Source of the DNA: Agrypnus murinus | Lineage: Eukaryota; Arthropoda; Insecta; Coleoptera; Elateridae | NCBI GenBank assembly: GCA_929113105.1 | Contig: OV816026.1 | Span: forward strand, 132,990,249-133,054,248 | Direction: 5' to 3' | Length of the DNA: 64,000 bases | Part shown: positions 24,121 through 35,243 of the stretch, piece by piece | Position numbering within the stretch: position 1 is the stretch's first letter | Layout of the letters: each line of letters begins with the position of its first letter | Notes under the pieces: model-generated | Told to the model about the DNA's origin: nothing | Databases searched by the model: none | The model's input: the letters and a program-made list of their open reading frames with translations, nothing else | Program-made: the position numbers and the translations under genes

Positions 24121-24639
24121 ACTATACTTTATCTACGACAACAAAAAAGTAATAAACAATCAACAGCTAAGAAAGTTTTTTAACCTAGAATTTACACTCG
24201 CATTCATATTTTTTACGTGAAATATTTGGCAATAAATTAAGAGATGTAATGTGAGCCACTTCCACGATGTTTGGAGGTGTACGAGTGTACACCCCAATTT
24301 TCCTTCATCGGATTCACTCATGATATATATAGAATTTTAAAAACTAAACATTAAATTTGTAAAGACAATAGTAATAATACGTTTACAATTTGTATAATTT
24401 CAGTCAATCTACTATTTAGTACTTACAGCTAAATAATTATGTACTCGTTTTAAAAAAATAATATGTGTACAAAAATCACCATTCAATTGTCAAGGTTATT
24501 AACCTCTGCGCAAAATGTCAAATATTCTCGCATTATGCAGCAAATTATAAATGTTTTCAATGTTTTTATTGTAATTTAGCAATAATAATAAATAAAATTA
24601 CATTAAAAATTATATAATAATGTAAAACATTAATTAATT
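24121..24639. other. No gene seen
   Basis: AT-rich, without a supported feature. Confidence 0.45.
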
Positions 24640-24905
24640 TTACGTTTTAATTGAATAACAATCATTGTAACTTTATATAATGAGAAAAAAAATATCATTG
24701 AAAGGCATATCGATAGCTCAATGCTTACGCTCTAGCTACTAACCGAGCGATCCGGGTTCAATTCCCCGGATCTGACCTTAGTTTTTTTTCTAGATGGATT
24801 TCCATTCGAAATATAATTTAATGTAAAATATTAATTAAACAAAATAAATTAACCTTTATCTAAAATTTATAACATTTTATATTTCAAATAATTAATAATA
24901 TTATA
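24640..24905 (+). repeat. Solo relative of the tRNA-like repeat unit
   Basis: The tRNA-like start (24713-24778) is followed by T8. A tail then reads TTCTAGATGGATTTCCATTC and ATAATTTAATGTAAAAT, homologous to the tail of the 16861-18362 units (TTCTATATGAATTTGCATTC and ATTATTTAATGTAAAAT). So the same repeat family occurs here once and not as a palindrome, with a different tRNA-like start. Confidence 0.65.
24713..24778 (+). pseudogene. tRNA-like sequence, solo copy
   Basis: Box A-like TAGCTCAATGCTTACGC and a perfect box B (GGTTCAATTCC), ending before a run of eight T. The anticodon arm does not form a normal 5+7 hairpin and the T-stem is shifted, so it is unlikely to give a working tRNA. Confidence 0.5.
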
Positions 24906-25115
24906 AATATTGCAAGTGGTGACATCTATGGCGTTTTAATACAACTACTGATCGTGAGAAATCATTCCTCACGGTATTTACCGTTGAGTTTGGAGATTGT
25001 TTGCAATTGGTCATTTTCACGGTTACTAGATTGTGCGGAATGTGTAACTTTCTATGGTGGTCGTAGATAAACGTATGTAATTACTAGAATTTCATATTTA
25101 GGGTAGTTTTGCGTT

Positions 25116-25271
25116 GTACTATTGGTTTCATAATGATCTAGGACAGCAAGGCTAATATGATGCTATATAATTTTTTTTATTATTTTATCCTATGCATGTA
25201 CACTGAAAAAAAAGAATAAAATAGCATCATGTTAGCTTTGCTGTCCTAGATTATTATGAAATCAATACTAC
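25116..25271. mobile_element. MITE-like element, ~52-bp TIRs
   Basis: Left arm 25116-25166 (ATCTAGGACAGCAAGGCTAA, then TATGATGCTAT) matches the complement of 25218-25271 with about six differences. The middle is T-rich and non-coding. Confidence 0.8.
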
Positions 25272-28200
25272 GGTTCACAGCTAGTGATATTTACACATCT
25301 TTGAATTCTTGCTCTATGTTGACAATTTTTGCTAATTGAAGATTATTGTACTAAACATTTACATATTTCTTTATTTAACATACGTATTGATTAAGGTACA
25401 ATACAATTTTAAGCATACGTATCCAATTTCTTTTTTAAATGTTTATTTAATACTAATTTTGGTTCTAAACAAAGAGAAAATTCATATACAGCGTGTAAGA
25501 AGTATAACTTCCATTATTAAAGCAGGTGTTAGAGGACACACCAAAAGAAACAAAAAAAGTCTTATAAAGCCGTGGCCTCCCTCTGCGGATTTTTCAAAAA
25601 AAAAAAATAGTATGATGCAAACTTCGATGTCGCATTATCACGTTACTAAACATACTGTTATTGTAAGATTTTAACAGGTGGTCTCATCAATAACAATAAA
25701 AATTTTAAATACATTTTTTTGTAAACATCATCGTTTAGTCAAATTACAAATTTTATAAACCACGTTGTGGTTACACAATAGATTTATCAACCCCGCAATT
25801 AGGTGAAACTTTGTACCCACTTGGAAAATCCGTTTAAGTTTACACATTTATTATCATAATTGTATAGAATTTATTATCTTTAAAAAATGCAGATGGTTGT
25901 ATGCAGTTCACCTAATTTTTAAAGGGTAACGTACTAAATAATGATTTAATAAACAAGAAAGTGTGTATGTGTGTGTGTATTACTTTATTGGATCGCTTAT
26001 TATTTTATAATGATTATTTCAAAATTACTATTAATTAGTCTCACAACTAGTGCATTATTACAATAATATACGAATGCATTAAGTTATTAACTGTTAACTG
26101 AATTAATAAACTTAATTAATAAAGAATGAACTTTGTTGTGTGCGTTCATACATAGTAACTAGATATGAAAGCTAATACAAAACCAAGAATAATAAACTAC
26201 AAATAGAAATACAAAGAAAATAACAATTTTTTTAAATGCATTTCAGATTCTACACACACTTATAATAAGTGTTGATACAGGGGTACATACCCTGATATTG
26301 ATCGCGTTAATAATCGTAAAGGCTTAGGTAGCCAATGCAGTCATTTACGTTAAAATAGATATGCGAAAGTAAGTGAAAGATATAGCATTTAAAACTTGCA
26401 ACATATGAGCGTTTTAAGCTACGCAAACTTTTTGATGTTTTTATTTCTAATGTATTTATTACAAATTCTTTAAAAAAAACTCAAAACTTTTTTAGACGCT
26501 CTGGAATCTGTCATCTTTTTTGTTCTTTTATTGTTTAATGCTAGTGAGACTGTCTAAGAAACGAACTGTTAATACTCGAACGTTAATATATGTTTTAAGG
26601 CTTCAAAAATAATACAATACCTACCAAGGAGATTGTTGTAAACAAACTCCTTCACTTATCAATGAAAAGCATGCACCATAAATACTTCCTTTAACAAAGG
26701 CTTGTGTATTTTTGGTTTGAAGTGTTTATCGGGATGAGGTCAATCCAACAATTTCCAGTGAGTGCACTGTTGCTATATATAATTCACCAAATAACGCGCA
26801 ACGTAATGTCGATAGAAAAAACCTACTTATGTTTTTTTTTGTTGGCATCAATGTCCCCGATCACCTGTTTTAATAATGGCAGTTACACTCCTTACACGAT
26901 ATATAAGTAATTTTATCTGAAGGTAACCTAACTTTTACTAAAATGATTAATGACCATTTGCACCACTTCAAGTTAACTTTAACCATGGTTTAATTACTAT
27001 GGATGCAATTGTCTCAACAAACATATTCATGGTAACTAATTTCTGTTTAGGGTTATTCGAAGCTGGTGCAAACGGCTATTAATAGTTTTAAAATAAACTG
27101 AAATTTTATTTTTTCTGGAACATACATGCTAGATGTTTACAATTCACAAAGAATCAGTCAAACAACTGCATATGTGTTATATTAAAAAAGTAAAAATTGA
27201 AAATTAAAATATGAAAGTCAAATTTCAGATTGAATTACAGATTAAGATAAGAAATAACCAAATTATTCTTGCCAACCTCAACCTTGGTCCAACCCCATAC
27301 CAATTTAAATCTTGTAATTAAATAGATTTGCAAAATATTATATGTATTTTCATTTTGCCGTGATTACTGTTTTCGCTGCACTCGATGCGTTAGGGTCCTT
27401 CGGAGGTGGACCGCCTGCTATAGTGTAAATTGGTCGTAAAGTTGAAAAACAAGTGAACCGAGTGAAAATGAATGAGCGTTAGAGTTATAACTGTTACGGA
27501 TGGATAGACAAGACAGAATGCGATAATTCATAATTGGTAATTTTTAATTGACTGGATAGCCATCTAAATAAATAAACGGTAGGAATACGAATTGCGGAAA
27601 TATTAATTTATGATTTACTTATGTATATAAATGGAGACATATGTCATATCACTTTAAATCTTAAGTAAAATATAGTAATTGTAGAAATCCAAATTTGTAT
27701 CAGTAAAATATCAACGTATAGTTATGCCAGGTTTTCCTTTCTTACAATGATGATGTCTCTTTTAGGAATTTAGAATCTAACTATAGCGTACTTAGTTTTG
27801 TACTACAATGATAAAAAAGAACTGGTGGTTGGATATTCTTAGTTTGCATAGTGCCCTGCCTTATCCTTATGGTGAAGGTTCGCGTAGGTGTGGTATGGAC
27901 CTGGTAAGTAGTATTATGGTTATCCTTGTTGAACAATTTGAAATTGTTAGCATTGGATGTAACGATCCCTTCCTAACCAGTTTAGAAATTTACTACCTTT
28001 TATTGTTTTAAAATATATTTTACGGTTTTTCAGAGCTTCAACATCTTAAAATTTTAACACTTGCACATAAATATTTAAAACTGCTCCCCTTCAATGTTTT
28101 AACGTCCTATAAAATGGAAAAATTAAAACAAGGATATGGCAATTAATAAGGTTACTTGGCTCAAATAACAGTTTACATTAAAATTATCTTTATGTGTATA

Positions 28201-28618
28201 ATATTAAATGTTTTGTTTTAGAAGTATTATAAACATAAAGAGTTTCAGTTTTATGGTATCACAAAAAATTTACTTTTCTTGTTTAATTCGAAATAAAGCC
28301 ACAGAGAATATTTTCTGGAGGTTGTTTTAGAAGTAAAGAGTAATTATTTCTTGTTTTCAAATAATTTACTTTATACATCTGTAAAAAGCATTTTCTTTAA
28401 TTTTAATTTAGAGTTTGTGGTTTTGCTTAATTTTTAAATTTCTTTTACTGATTACCATTGAAGTACACAATAGCCTCTAAATTGTTGGTTATTATGAACT
28501 GCAGTGAGATCTATACTGGCACCTGCCCTTATTTAATTTTGGCAAAACAATATGGATTTTCCAGTCGATTTTCTTAAAATATCTTGTTCGTAAATGCTTA
28601 CTTATCTAATCTACTATA
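25272..28618. other. No gene seen (3.3 kb)
   Basis: AT-rich. A repeat-like line ACAGCGTGTAAGAAGTATAA begins near 25488, but its boundaries are unclear. Open frames here are short and show no recognisable motif. Confidence 0.4.
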
Positions 28619-29570
28619 GTAGAAATCAAACAACGTTTAGACGGCGTTTATGTTGATTTATCTCCTTCATATTCCACTGTAAAAAGTGATCAAAATGCTT
28701 CCGTTTGGGACAAGAATCTCTTGAAGATGATGACACAATAGAAGCGGTAACGCCTCAAAAAGTTGCAATCATTGAAGAAATGGTATTAGAAGATCGCCGT
28801 TTGAAAGTTAAGGAGTTAGCAGTGATGTCTGACATTTCGGAAACAAGTGTTCGCCGAACTCTTCATGACCATTTGGGTATGAATAAAATTAGTGCAAGAT
28901 GGGTACCACGTCTTCGTTCTGCTGTTCAACGTCGCGTCGAATGTGCGCGCTCGTTTTTAAACTTGTGTGGAGACGACCCAAAGCCGATTGTCACTGGAGA
29001 TGAAACAGTGTTTCTGTATTATGATCATCTATCCAAAAGGGAATCGATGGAATGGCGGCGACCCGATGAACCTCGCCCCAAAAAGGCGAAAGTCGTTCAA
29101 TCGACGAAAAAAGTTATGGCAACGATATTCTGGGATTGTGACGGTATTTTACTGATTGACTTTAAAGACTGCAGTAAAACTGTTAACAGTACATATTATG
29201 CGTCTTTATTGCATAAATTGAGAAACAATATTCGTGAAAAACGTCGAGGAAAATTTGCAAGAGGTGTTAGATTATTACACGACAATGCACCCGTTCATAC
29301 TGCCGCAATTTCACAAGCTGCCATTCGCGAATGCGGCTTTGAAGCATTGGATCAGTCACAGTACAGTCCGGATATGGCTCTTAGTGACTATTATTTATTT
29401 TCCAATTTAAAGAAAGACCTTAGGAGACGTCGTTTTAAGGACAAGAACGAGTTGCAAGCAGGTGTAATTTTGAAGGAAACACTTCAGATTATTTTTACAA
29501 GAGCATTGAATTATTAATTCTACGTTGTAATAAGTGTATTGACATTAGGGGAGATTATATTGAAAAATAA
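28619..29570 (+). pseudogene. mariner transposase, frameshifted
   Basis: A mariner-family transposase that cuts and pastes at TA. An N-terminal piece in one frame (VEIKQRLDGVYVDLSPSYST at 28619-28678) shifts near 28684-28690 into the main frame (FGQESLEDDD onward, to about 29500), then shifts again to end CNKCIDIRGDYIEK before a TAA at 29568-29570. A helix-turn-helix region reads LKVKELAVMSDISETSVRRT, followed by the linker ARWVPRL. All three catalytic Asp survive: TGDET (about 28998), LLHDNAPVH (about 29276) and YSPDMALSDYYLF. There are 34 residues between the second and third, the DD34D hallmark of mariner. The very N-terminus and both terminal repeats are not visible. Two frameshifts make it inactive. 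Confidence 0.9.
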
Positions 29571-29709
29571 ATAGTATATTAAAGTATTAGTTTCATAAGA
29601 CGCGTTTTTAGCGCACGCGTCCGAGTCTAGAAAACGAGTCTACGAAACGGGGAGTTTTCTAACGGACAAGTGCGCTAAAACGCCTTATGAAACGAATACT
29701 TTATACTAT
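29571..29709. mobile_element. 139-bp palindromic MITE abutting mariner
   Basis: Starts ATAGTATATTAAAGTATTAG, then TTTCATAAGACGCG and TTTTAGCGCAC. It ends with the complementary series GTGCGCTAAAACG, CTTATGAAACGAATACTTT and ATACTAT. It begins on the first base after the mariner stop codon. A half copy lies at 36431-36510. Confidence 0.85.
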
Positions 29710-30022
29710 TTTTTATACTTGCGTCGTTATTTCGTTAATTATTAAAAAATAAATTAGTTTTAAATAAGATTTGTTAGTGAAATTTTGTTAAGTACTTTTG
29801 ACAGTTGGCTACACTGAAAATTCAACTTCAGCATTTGTTATTTAAATTGTTTTGTTTTTATAAAATTAATTTAGTTTCTGTGACAAGAAGGTAAAATGGT
29901 CAGATATTCTCTCCCTCCATCTTATTAAAAAGAATTTAAAAATCCCACTACTGAAAATAAACTTGGTAATACATATGTAAGTGCAAATATATGTTTACTA
30001 AATTAAAAGATTAGAATCACTA

Positions 30023-30117
30023 ATTTTCACGTAAATACAACCAACTTTTTTACTAACTGTAACCTAACATCATCACATTCTAACCTCAAAATAGCGATTT
30101 TAGCATTGTTTTTCTTT
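30023..30117 (+). repeat. Intron-like repeat, copy 1
   Basis: TTTTCACGTAAATACAACCA through CATTGTTTTTCTT matches 40549-40641 on the minus strand with only a handful of differences. In both copies it leads into a pyrimidine-rich tract and a coding-like segment. Confidence 0.8.
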
Positions 30118-30125
30118 TTATCAGC

Positions 30126-30254
30126 AACCCAGTGAGTCAACAAAACATTGTTGAGGGGCAAAATTTACCTTCATTTAAGATTAATGCCCAGGGCACTTCT
30201 GCTGTTACAATCAAAGTGTATAATAACTGTACTTTTAATACAAAAGATGTATAA
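30126..30254 (+). pseudogene. Exon-like remnant of a short unknown gene, copy 1
   Basis: After TTCTTTTTATCAG, a good-looking 3' splice site at 30112-30124, one frame reads NPVSQQNIVEGQNLPSFKIN, then AQGTSAVTIKVYNNCTFN and TKDV to a TAA at 30252-30254. The copy at 40430-40520 (minus) has a similar ending pattern (SYPLQLNIIGLPGFRRVRIS, then NN), spaced like SFKINAQGTSAVTIKVYNN. A possible upstream exon (29929-29976) ending in TAT before GTAAGT carries an in-frame stop above it, and its phase does not join this frame. I do not recognise the protein. It may be the last exon of a small gene carried by a repeat. Confidence 0.35.
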
Positions 30255-31484
30255 AGAATAATTTGTGAATTTATTAAATAATTTTTAATTTAATTAATTT
30301 ATTTTGTGTATGTTTATTTTATATTTTAAAAGTTTGGCATTTTATCACATAACAACATAACCGCATTCTTAAATATAATAAGTTTGACATTTAAGAACAG
30401 CTGTTAGGTGCTACCAACTTTAAAAAACAAAATTTTACTGTTTCCAGTATTCTAATAAATCTCATTAGGACAAGCAAATGCGTGTCCTAATGGAGTTTAT
30501 TAGGACACGCAAGTATAAAAAATATTATATTTTACCAAGTTTATTTTTTCTATATCAGGCCGAGAATTTATGGCGCTTACTTCGTAGTTTTCGATTTTGA
30601 ATTTTGCGCTCTTCATTTATAGTTTTGTGTGGTATAGACTCAAAATATCTTACTTTAGTAACAAATAATATATACTATACTACTTAGTCAATTATAAGCT
30701 ATATAACAACTCGGTTTGATACTACGATTTAAAAGATGCAAATACACAAACAATACAAATTGAGTTATCAGATTGACCTTGTTTCAGTTTAATTTTTAAA
30801 TCGTGAATGGACGTATAAGAGTTACGGTACTGTAAAGGTTACCGCTAAACGTCTTTGTGCGCACTACTGTTGTGGATTGTTTCATTAATGTTTTTGATAA
30901 AAAAGTATTTAATTGCAGATAATTGTTCTGACATATACTATTAACATAAAATCATGCAATTGTGAATTGTTCCAGAAAGATTATTAGAAATAAAAAATGA
31001 ATAAACAAATCAGATAAGACGATTATTAATTCAATAGTGTTTACTTAATTGGGCGGCCATGGATAATTCTACTATAAAATGATCTTATAGTAGTTTGATA
31101 CACCAATAATATTGATTCTGTTTTATTTAGTCCCACAAGTTTCTTGTTATTCTTACATTGGTGTATTATTCATCCATGAAACCAAAACAATTGGCTATCA
31201 TTGGCATATACTGAAGTCATACCTTCTACGCTGGACACGATTTAAAAAATACATTATCGCAGCGTCAAAGTTTTTTGAATTGTTTTTAAATCTTAAGTAA
31301 AAGACTATCAAATTTACTATTATCATCTTTTCTATACCTTAAAAGATGAAAAAAGAGAAACATGTTAAGCCACTTGCATTAAATAGACGCGCGAAGGTTA
31401 TATAGTTCGTAGACTGAGCGCGATCTAATCGATTTAGGTAAACTGCCAGATGCAAATTAAATGAGACTCCTTAAATCAGCTGCT
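30255..31484. other. No gene seen; one small hairpin
   Basis: Mostly AT-rich. 30450-30514 holds imperfect inverted copies of TAATAAA-CTCATTAGGACA (CTAATAAATCTCATTAGGAC and the complement of GTCCTAATGGAGTTTATTAG). Confidence 0.4.
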
Positions 31485-31607
31485 TCAAATTAAATTTCTC
31501 TTTTTTTAGTTTGCTTCTTTATTATAGGTGATTTTATAGCAAAAATGGTTTTAAATTAAATAAGGTCCTAATTTTATTCATTAATATTAAAATAAAAAAG
31601 TACAAGG

Positions 31608-31680
31608 TTTGGTTTAGTGGGAAAAGCACCGTATTTCTGTGCAGCTGATCACCGGGTCAAATCCCGATATTGTTTTGCGG
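31608..31680 (+). pseudogene. tRNA-like sequence, left arm
   Basis: TTTGGTTTAGTGGGAAAAGC resembles a tRNA 5' half with box A, and GGGTCAAATCCC stands at the box B position. TTTT and T6 runs follow. The arms of a full cloverleaf are degraded. Confidence 0.45.
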
Positions 31681-32424
31681 CATAATTTATTTTTTGAAGT
31701 AATTTACGCATTAAAAAGAAATTTAATTTTAAGAATTCAATTTAAATAATAAAACAAAAATGTATATTTATCGAATAGCGATTTAAAAACCTTTTTCTGC
31801 GTTAAGAGGGTATACGTGAAAGACAAATTTCTATCTGTAAAGTTTTTTTTAAGAAACTCTAGTATTATATTATTACGATCATTATTTGTATTTTCAATTT
31901 ATGATATTATTTAATTGAGTATTTTTTAAGACGTTTCCACTATACGATGCTCCCAAAAATCTACATATTTCAAAGAAATGCATTTTAGATTTGTAACACA
32001 TTTATTGTTAATGATATTATTTTAAACAAAACTATAAGTTTATGTGTTGGTTTTTCTATTTGTATAATTCTGTTTGGTGCTATTGTGTTATTAAAATATT
32101 TTTTAATATTTACGAGTAATGTTATTGAAAAGTTGCATAACAAATACTCTAGAAATAAAATAAACGTGATCATAAACTAAACTTGCTTTGAAAATTCAGA
32201 TAACGGTTGTAATAGTATAATAAATGTACTAGAATTTCTTAGAAAAACTTTACAGGTAGCAGTTATTTGCATGTGCACCTCTTAATGCAGGTGGAGGTTT
32301 TTAAATCGCTGATCACGAAATATACATTCTTGATTTTAATATGACAATTAAATTTTTAAAATTGAATATTTTTAGTGTGTAAATTAATTTAAAAAATCAA
32401 AATAAATTTAAAAACAAATTATTC

Positions 32425-32500
32425 CGCGAAACAATGTCGGCATTTGAACCGATAATCAGTTACACAGAAATACGGTGCTTTTACCACTAAACCACTTTTG
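32425..32500 (-). pseudogene. tRNA-like sequence, right arm
   Basis: The opposed copy is the better preserved: AGTGGTTTAGTGGTAAAAGC (like the start of Gly-type tRNAs) and GGTTCAAATGCC as box B. Its sequence differs from the left arm at several positions, so the arms are not freshly converted. Confidence 0.5.
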
Positions 32501-32650
32501 GCTTTACATTTAGAATCAATCTTACTTGTCTCTTCTTGTAATTAATATTAATAAATGAAATTAGAATCTTATTTAATTAAAAACTTGTTTTGTTATAAAA
32601 TCATCTATAAAGACGCAAACTAAATGCTTTTTTGCGTGTTTAATTTAAAG

Positions 32651-33689
32651 AAATTATCTATAAGGTATAATATTAAAGATTATTTATATTACTTACCGTC
32701 ATTATAGTTTATATTATTTTTATAATTTAAATATTTATATATTATAAATCGGGTAAAAAGACATGCCAGGGTAAAGACATTTTCAGCATTCGAATATTTT
32801 TGCTAGAAAATTGTGAATACTTTTTCTCTTAAATTCCAACGTACCTAATAAGTGCAAAATTATTGCTACCTTACGAATATTTTACATGTATAATATAAAT
32901 TACAGTTCATTAGATATTTGCGGAGACACACTAAAATAGAATAGCAGATATTCACCCATATGACTAATTTATTTTGTTCCTCATTCAAATAAGATCGGTG
33001 ATTTGAAGAAATTTTATCTGAAATATTTCCCAAGTTACCAATATATTTAGGCAATATAATTATATTGATTTTCTAACTATCTATACTAGTCTCATTTAAT
33101 TTGTCTCACAGTTTACATACGCACCATTTTGTGTCTTGTAGTCATGTTTGTATTTTTTCTTCGTAAAAATTGCATTGCTTAATTGAGTAACATACGTTCC
33201 AATTCCCATTTGACCATGATAGCTTGAAGTGTTTTTTAAAAATATCGATACAAACACGTACAAAGGATTTTCGAGATGCATATCATGGTATGTCTTGGCC
33301 ATGTTGCTTATTTGATGTACATGAAGTAAAGTAACCAAACCATGACGATGTCAATGTTTATGTAAGGTTACTAGGAACGTTCTTTTACAGTTCTTTTATC
33401 TTATTAAGATAAAGATTGTAACAAGACTAAGATTAGCTGTGCTCAGTAAAACTCACGACACTCCATGATAAGGTAGCATTATTTACAGATTTGTAGACAG
33501 ATTTTTGATAAAATACATCACTTGATAAAAGTATAAGTTACAGAAATAAACTAGATCATGTAAGAGATAAAGATGATTGGAAATGGTAATGATACCAATG
33601 CTCAGAAATCATTTCAAGTTTTTATCTAAACGATCAATAAAGAAGCGTTGGCGTTTCCCTAATACAATTTGTGTTGTACGTGTCCAGTG
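32651..33689. other. No gene seen
   Basis: AT-rich, with a short perfect stem CTTTATCTTAATAAGATAAA-like near 33393. No supported gene. Confidence 0.4.
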
Positions 33690-34660
33690 ATCACAGTTAT
33701 AGGGAACCTACAATTTAAAGTGAATTTCCTTTGCATAGTGTACCTGGATGGTACGGTGAACGGGAGACCACACGACGTTCACCCATAAAACTGGCTGTCT
33801 TCTACCCAATCCCAGTAACCTGGATACGGGGCATGGAAACATGACGGGGCAACGGATGAAGCAGTCAGGTCAAGTGTGTGGTAGAGAAATCTCGACGGTT
33901 ACTCATACCGATCAGGAGGAGCCCTAGTAATATGAGACCGGTATGGGCGGATTTGAGTCTCGCCTTGGACAAGGTCACTTATGGTCACCTTTAAGGAACC
34001 CGCTGTTTGACTGAATCTTAAGGAGCAGAAGCGAAGTGAGGTTAATCCCGGCGTGAAGGGGTAAATTCATGCCTATGGGAAACTGCATGCCGCCAGGTAA
34101 CCGTGCTTAGGATGCTATCCAGACCACCCTATGATCCAGACTGTAGCTGGGTACTGTGAGTGAGTGCAGTTGAAGCGAATACACAGCCTCTCACACTCAA
34201 GACAACTTCACCTCACTGAGGTACATACTGGGAGTCTATAACGTGTAGACTACCAACGAAGCTCGGTCGAGGGCTCACCAAGCCTATAATTTGATAGATC
34301 GGGGTGGCAAAACCATTAAAAAACCAAGATTCGATCGGGCAATGGCTCCTAATAGCTTGGGACAGCATGTTAGGGGAATAGTCCGAAGCTGGACGAGGTG
34401 AAATCTCCTTGGTCGTGTGATACGACCCTCACATCCTCGTTGGAGAGATGGAGCCGACGGGTGAGCACGTTTATCGCTCCGGTACTACCCTGGAGAGCTA
34501 GTAGAGTATGGATAGTATCTCGCTCCCACCAGTGAGTTACTGGTAACATTGTGAAGTGTAGGCAATGCGCGCTAATTGAGCGTAATCTCAATTCATGCTT
34601 CGGCATGTCTAAAAGGCGGGAAGGAACTCCCAAAAGTTCAGAAATAGACATAGAATTAAT
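33690..34660. other. GC-rich island without a clear gene
   Basis: Nearly 1 kb is clearly richer in G+C than all surrounding DNA, with words such as GGATACGGGGCATGGAAACA and GAGGAGCCCTAGTAATATGA. No long frame makes sense on the plus strand. A 94-codon minus frame (34370-34651) has no motif I know. It could be an untranslated leader of a retroelement, a structured RNA or recently acquired DNA. I cannot decide among these. Confidence 0.5.
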
Positions 34661-34745
34661 TACCTAAAGTGCAATACTACGGCCTATTGTATAATTTAAA
34701 GGTAATAGGCTATACGTTAACTGTAGAAGGGACTAAATGCTCCTG

Positions 34746-35243
34746 TCAACAGATAGTAAGCCTCACGATGTACCTCGATGGTTTGCCATTGTCTTCCAAC
34801 GAAGAAACGATTTTTGAAAACCCGGTGATATATTTGAACCCGAATTCCTTGATCCATTGTCCTGCACGCAACTGATCCTGCCTTGATTTATATGACGGCA
34901 ATTTTCTGGGTCTACTATATTTGAAGACACTATAGTAGTCCACTTCTTGATTTATTATACGCCTTTTGAATTTTCTAAACATACGAGCCGCAACACGTAA
35001 CTCTTCGGATACTTCTATGTTTGTTAAAGGACGCCCCGGAACCTTGACTTCGAGAATCTTTTCTTGGTCTACTATATGACGTTTCTTGTTGCTATAGTGA
35101 AGTACTGCCCATCTAGTTATTCTATGCACAGTTTCATGAAATTTGATTAGGTTGCCTCGCACCACTCCTTCAAAGTTTTTCGGTACTCTGATGATCTGCG
35201 AATACGAAATGAAGCGGTGTGAGGGAGCCACGTGCAGTGGCAT
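34746..35243 (-). CDS. Unrecognised ORF, possibly retroelement-derived
   Basis: A 165-codon open frame, among the longest in the window. It is Lys/Arg rich, with ITRWAVLHYSNKKRHIVDQE, VKVPGRPLTNIEVSEELRVA and ARMFRKFKRR near the middle. The phrase 'PLTN.E..EE' with a preceding 'ITRWAVLHYS' recalls the linker between RNase H and integrase in BEL/Pao-type polyproteins, but this is only pattern memory. No catalytic motif is visible. It lies beside the GC-rich island on its left and might belong to the same element. Start chosen: ATG at 35241-35243; nothing supports it beyond position. Confidence 0.3.
   Translation of the reverse strand: MPLHVAPSHRFISYSQIIRVPKNFEGVVRGNLIKFHETVHRITRWAVLHYSNKKRHIVDQEKILEVKVPGRPLTNIEVSEELRVAARMFRKFKRRIINQEVDYYSVFKYSRPRKLPSYKSRQDQLRAGQWIKEFGFKYITGFSKIVSSLEDNGKPSRYIVRLTIC

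Larger units (their letters stand above)
31485..32650. mobile_element. Foldback element with tRNA-like sequence in each arm
   Basis: Left arm 31485-31880 is an imperfect inverted copy of 32222-32650. Paired landmarks are AGTTTGCTTCTTTAT with TAGTTTGCGTCTTTAT, the two tRNA-like cores, and CTGTAAAGTTTTTTTTAAGA with CTGTAAAGTTTTTCTAAGA. The unpaired middle (31881-32221) is AT-rich and non-coding. No transposase is present, so it would be non-autonomous. Confidence 0.8.

Noticed and set aside
34370..34651. 94-codon minus-strand frame in the GC-rich island
   Set aside because: No motif, and long chance frames are expected in GC-rich DNA; kept only as part of the island description.
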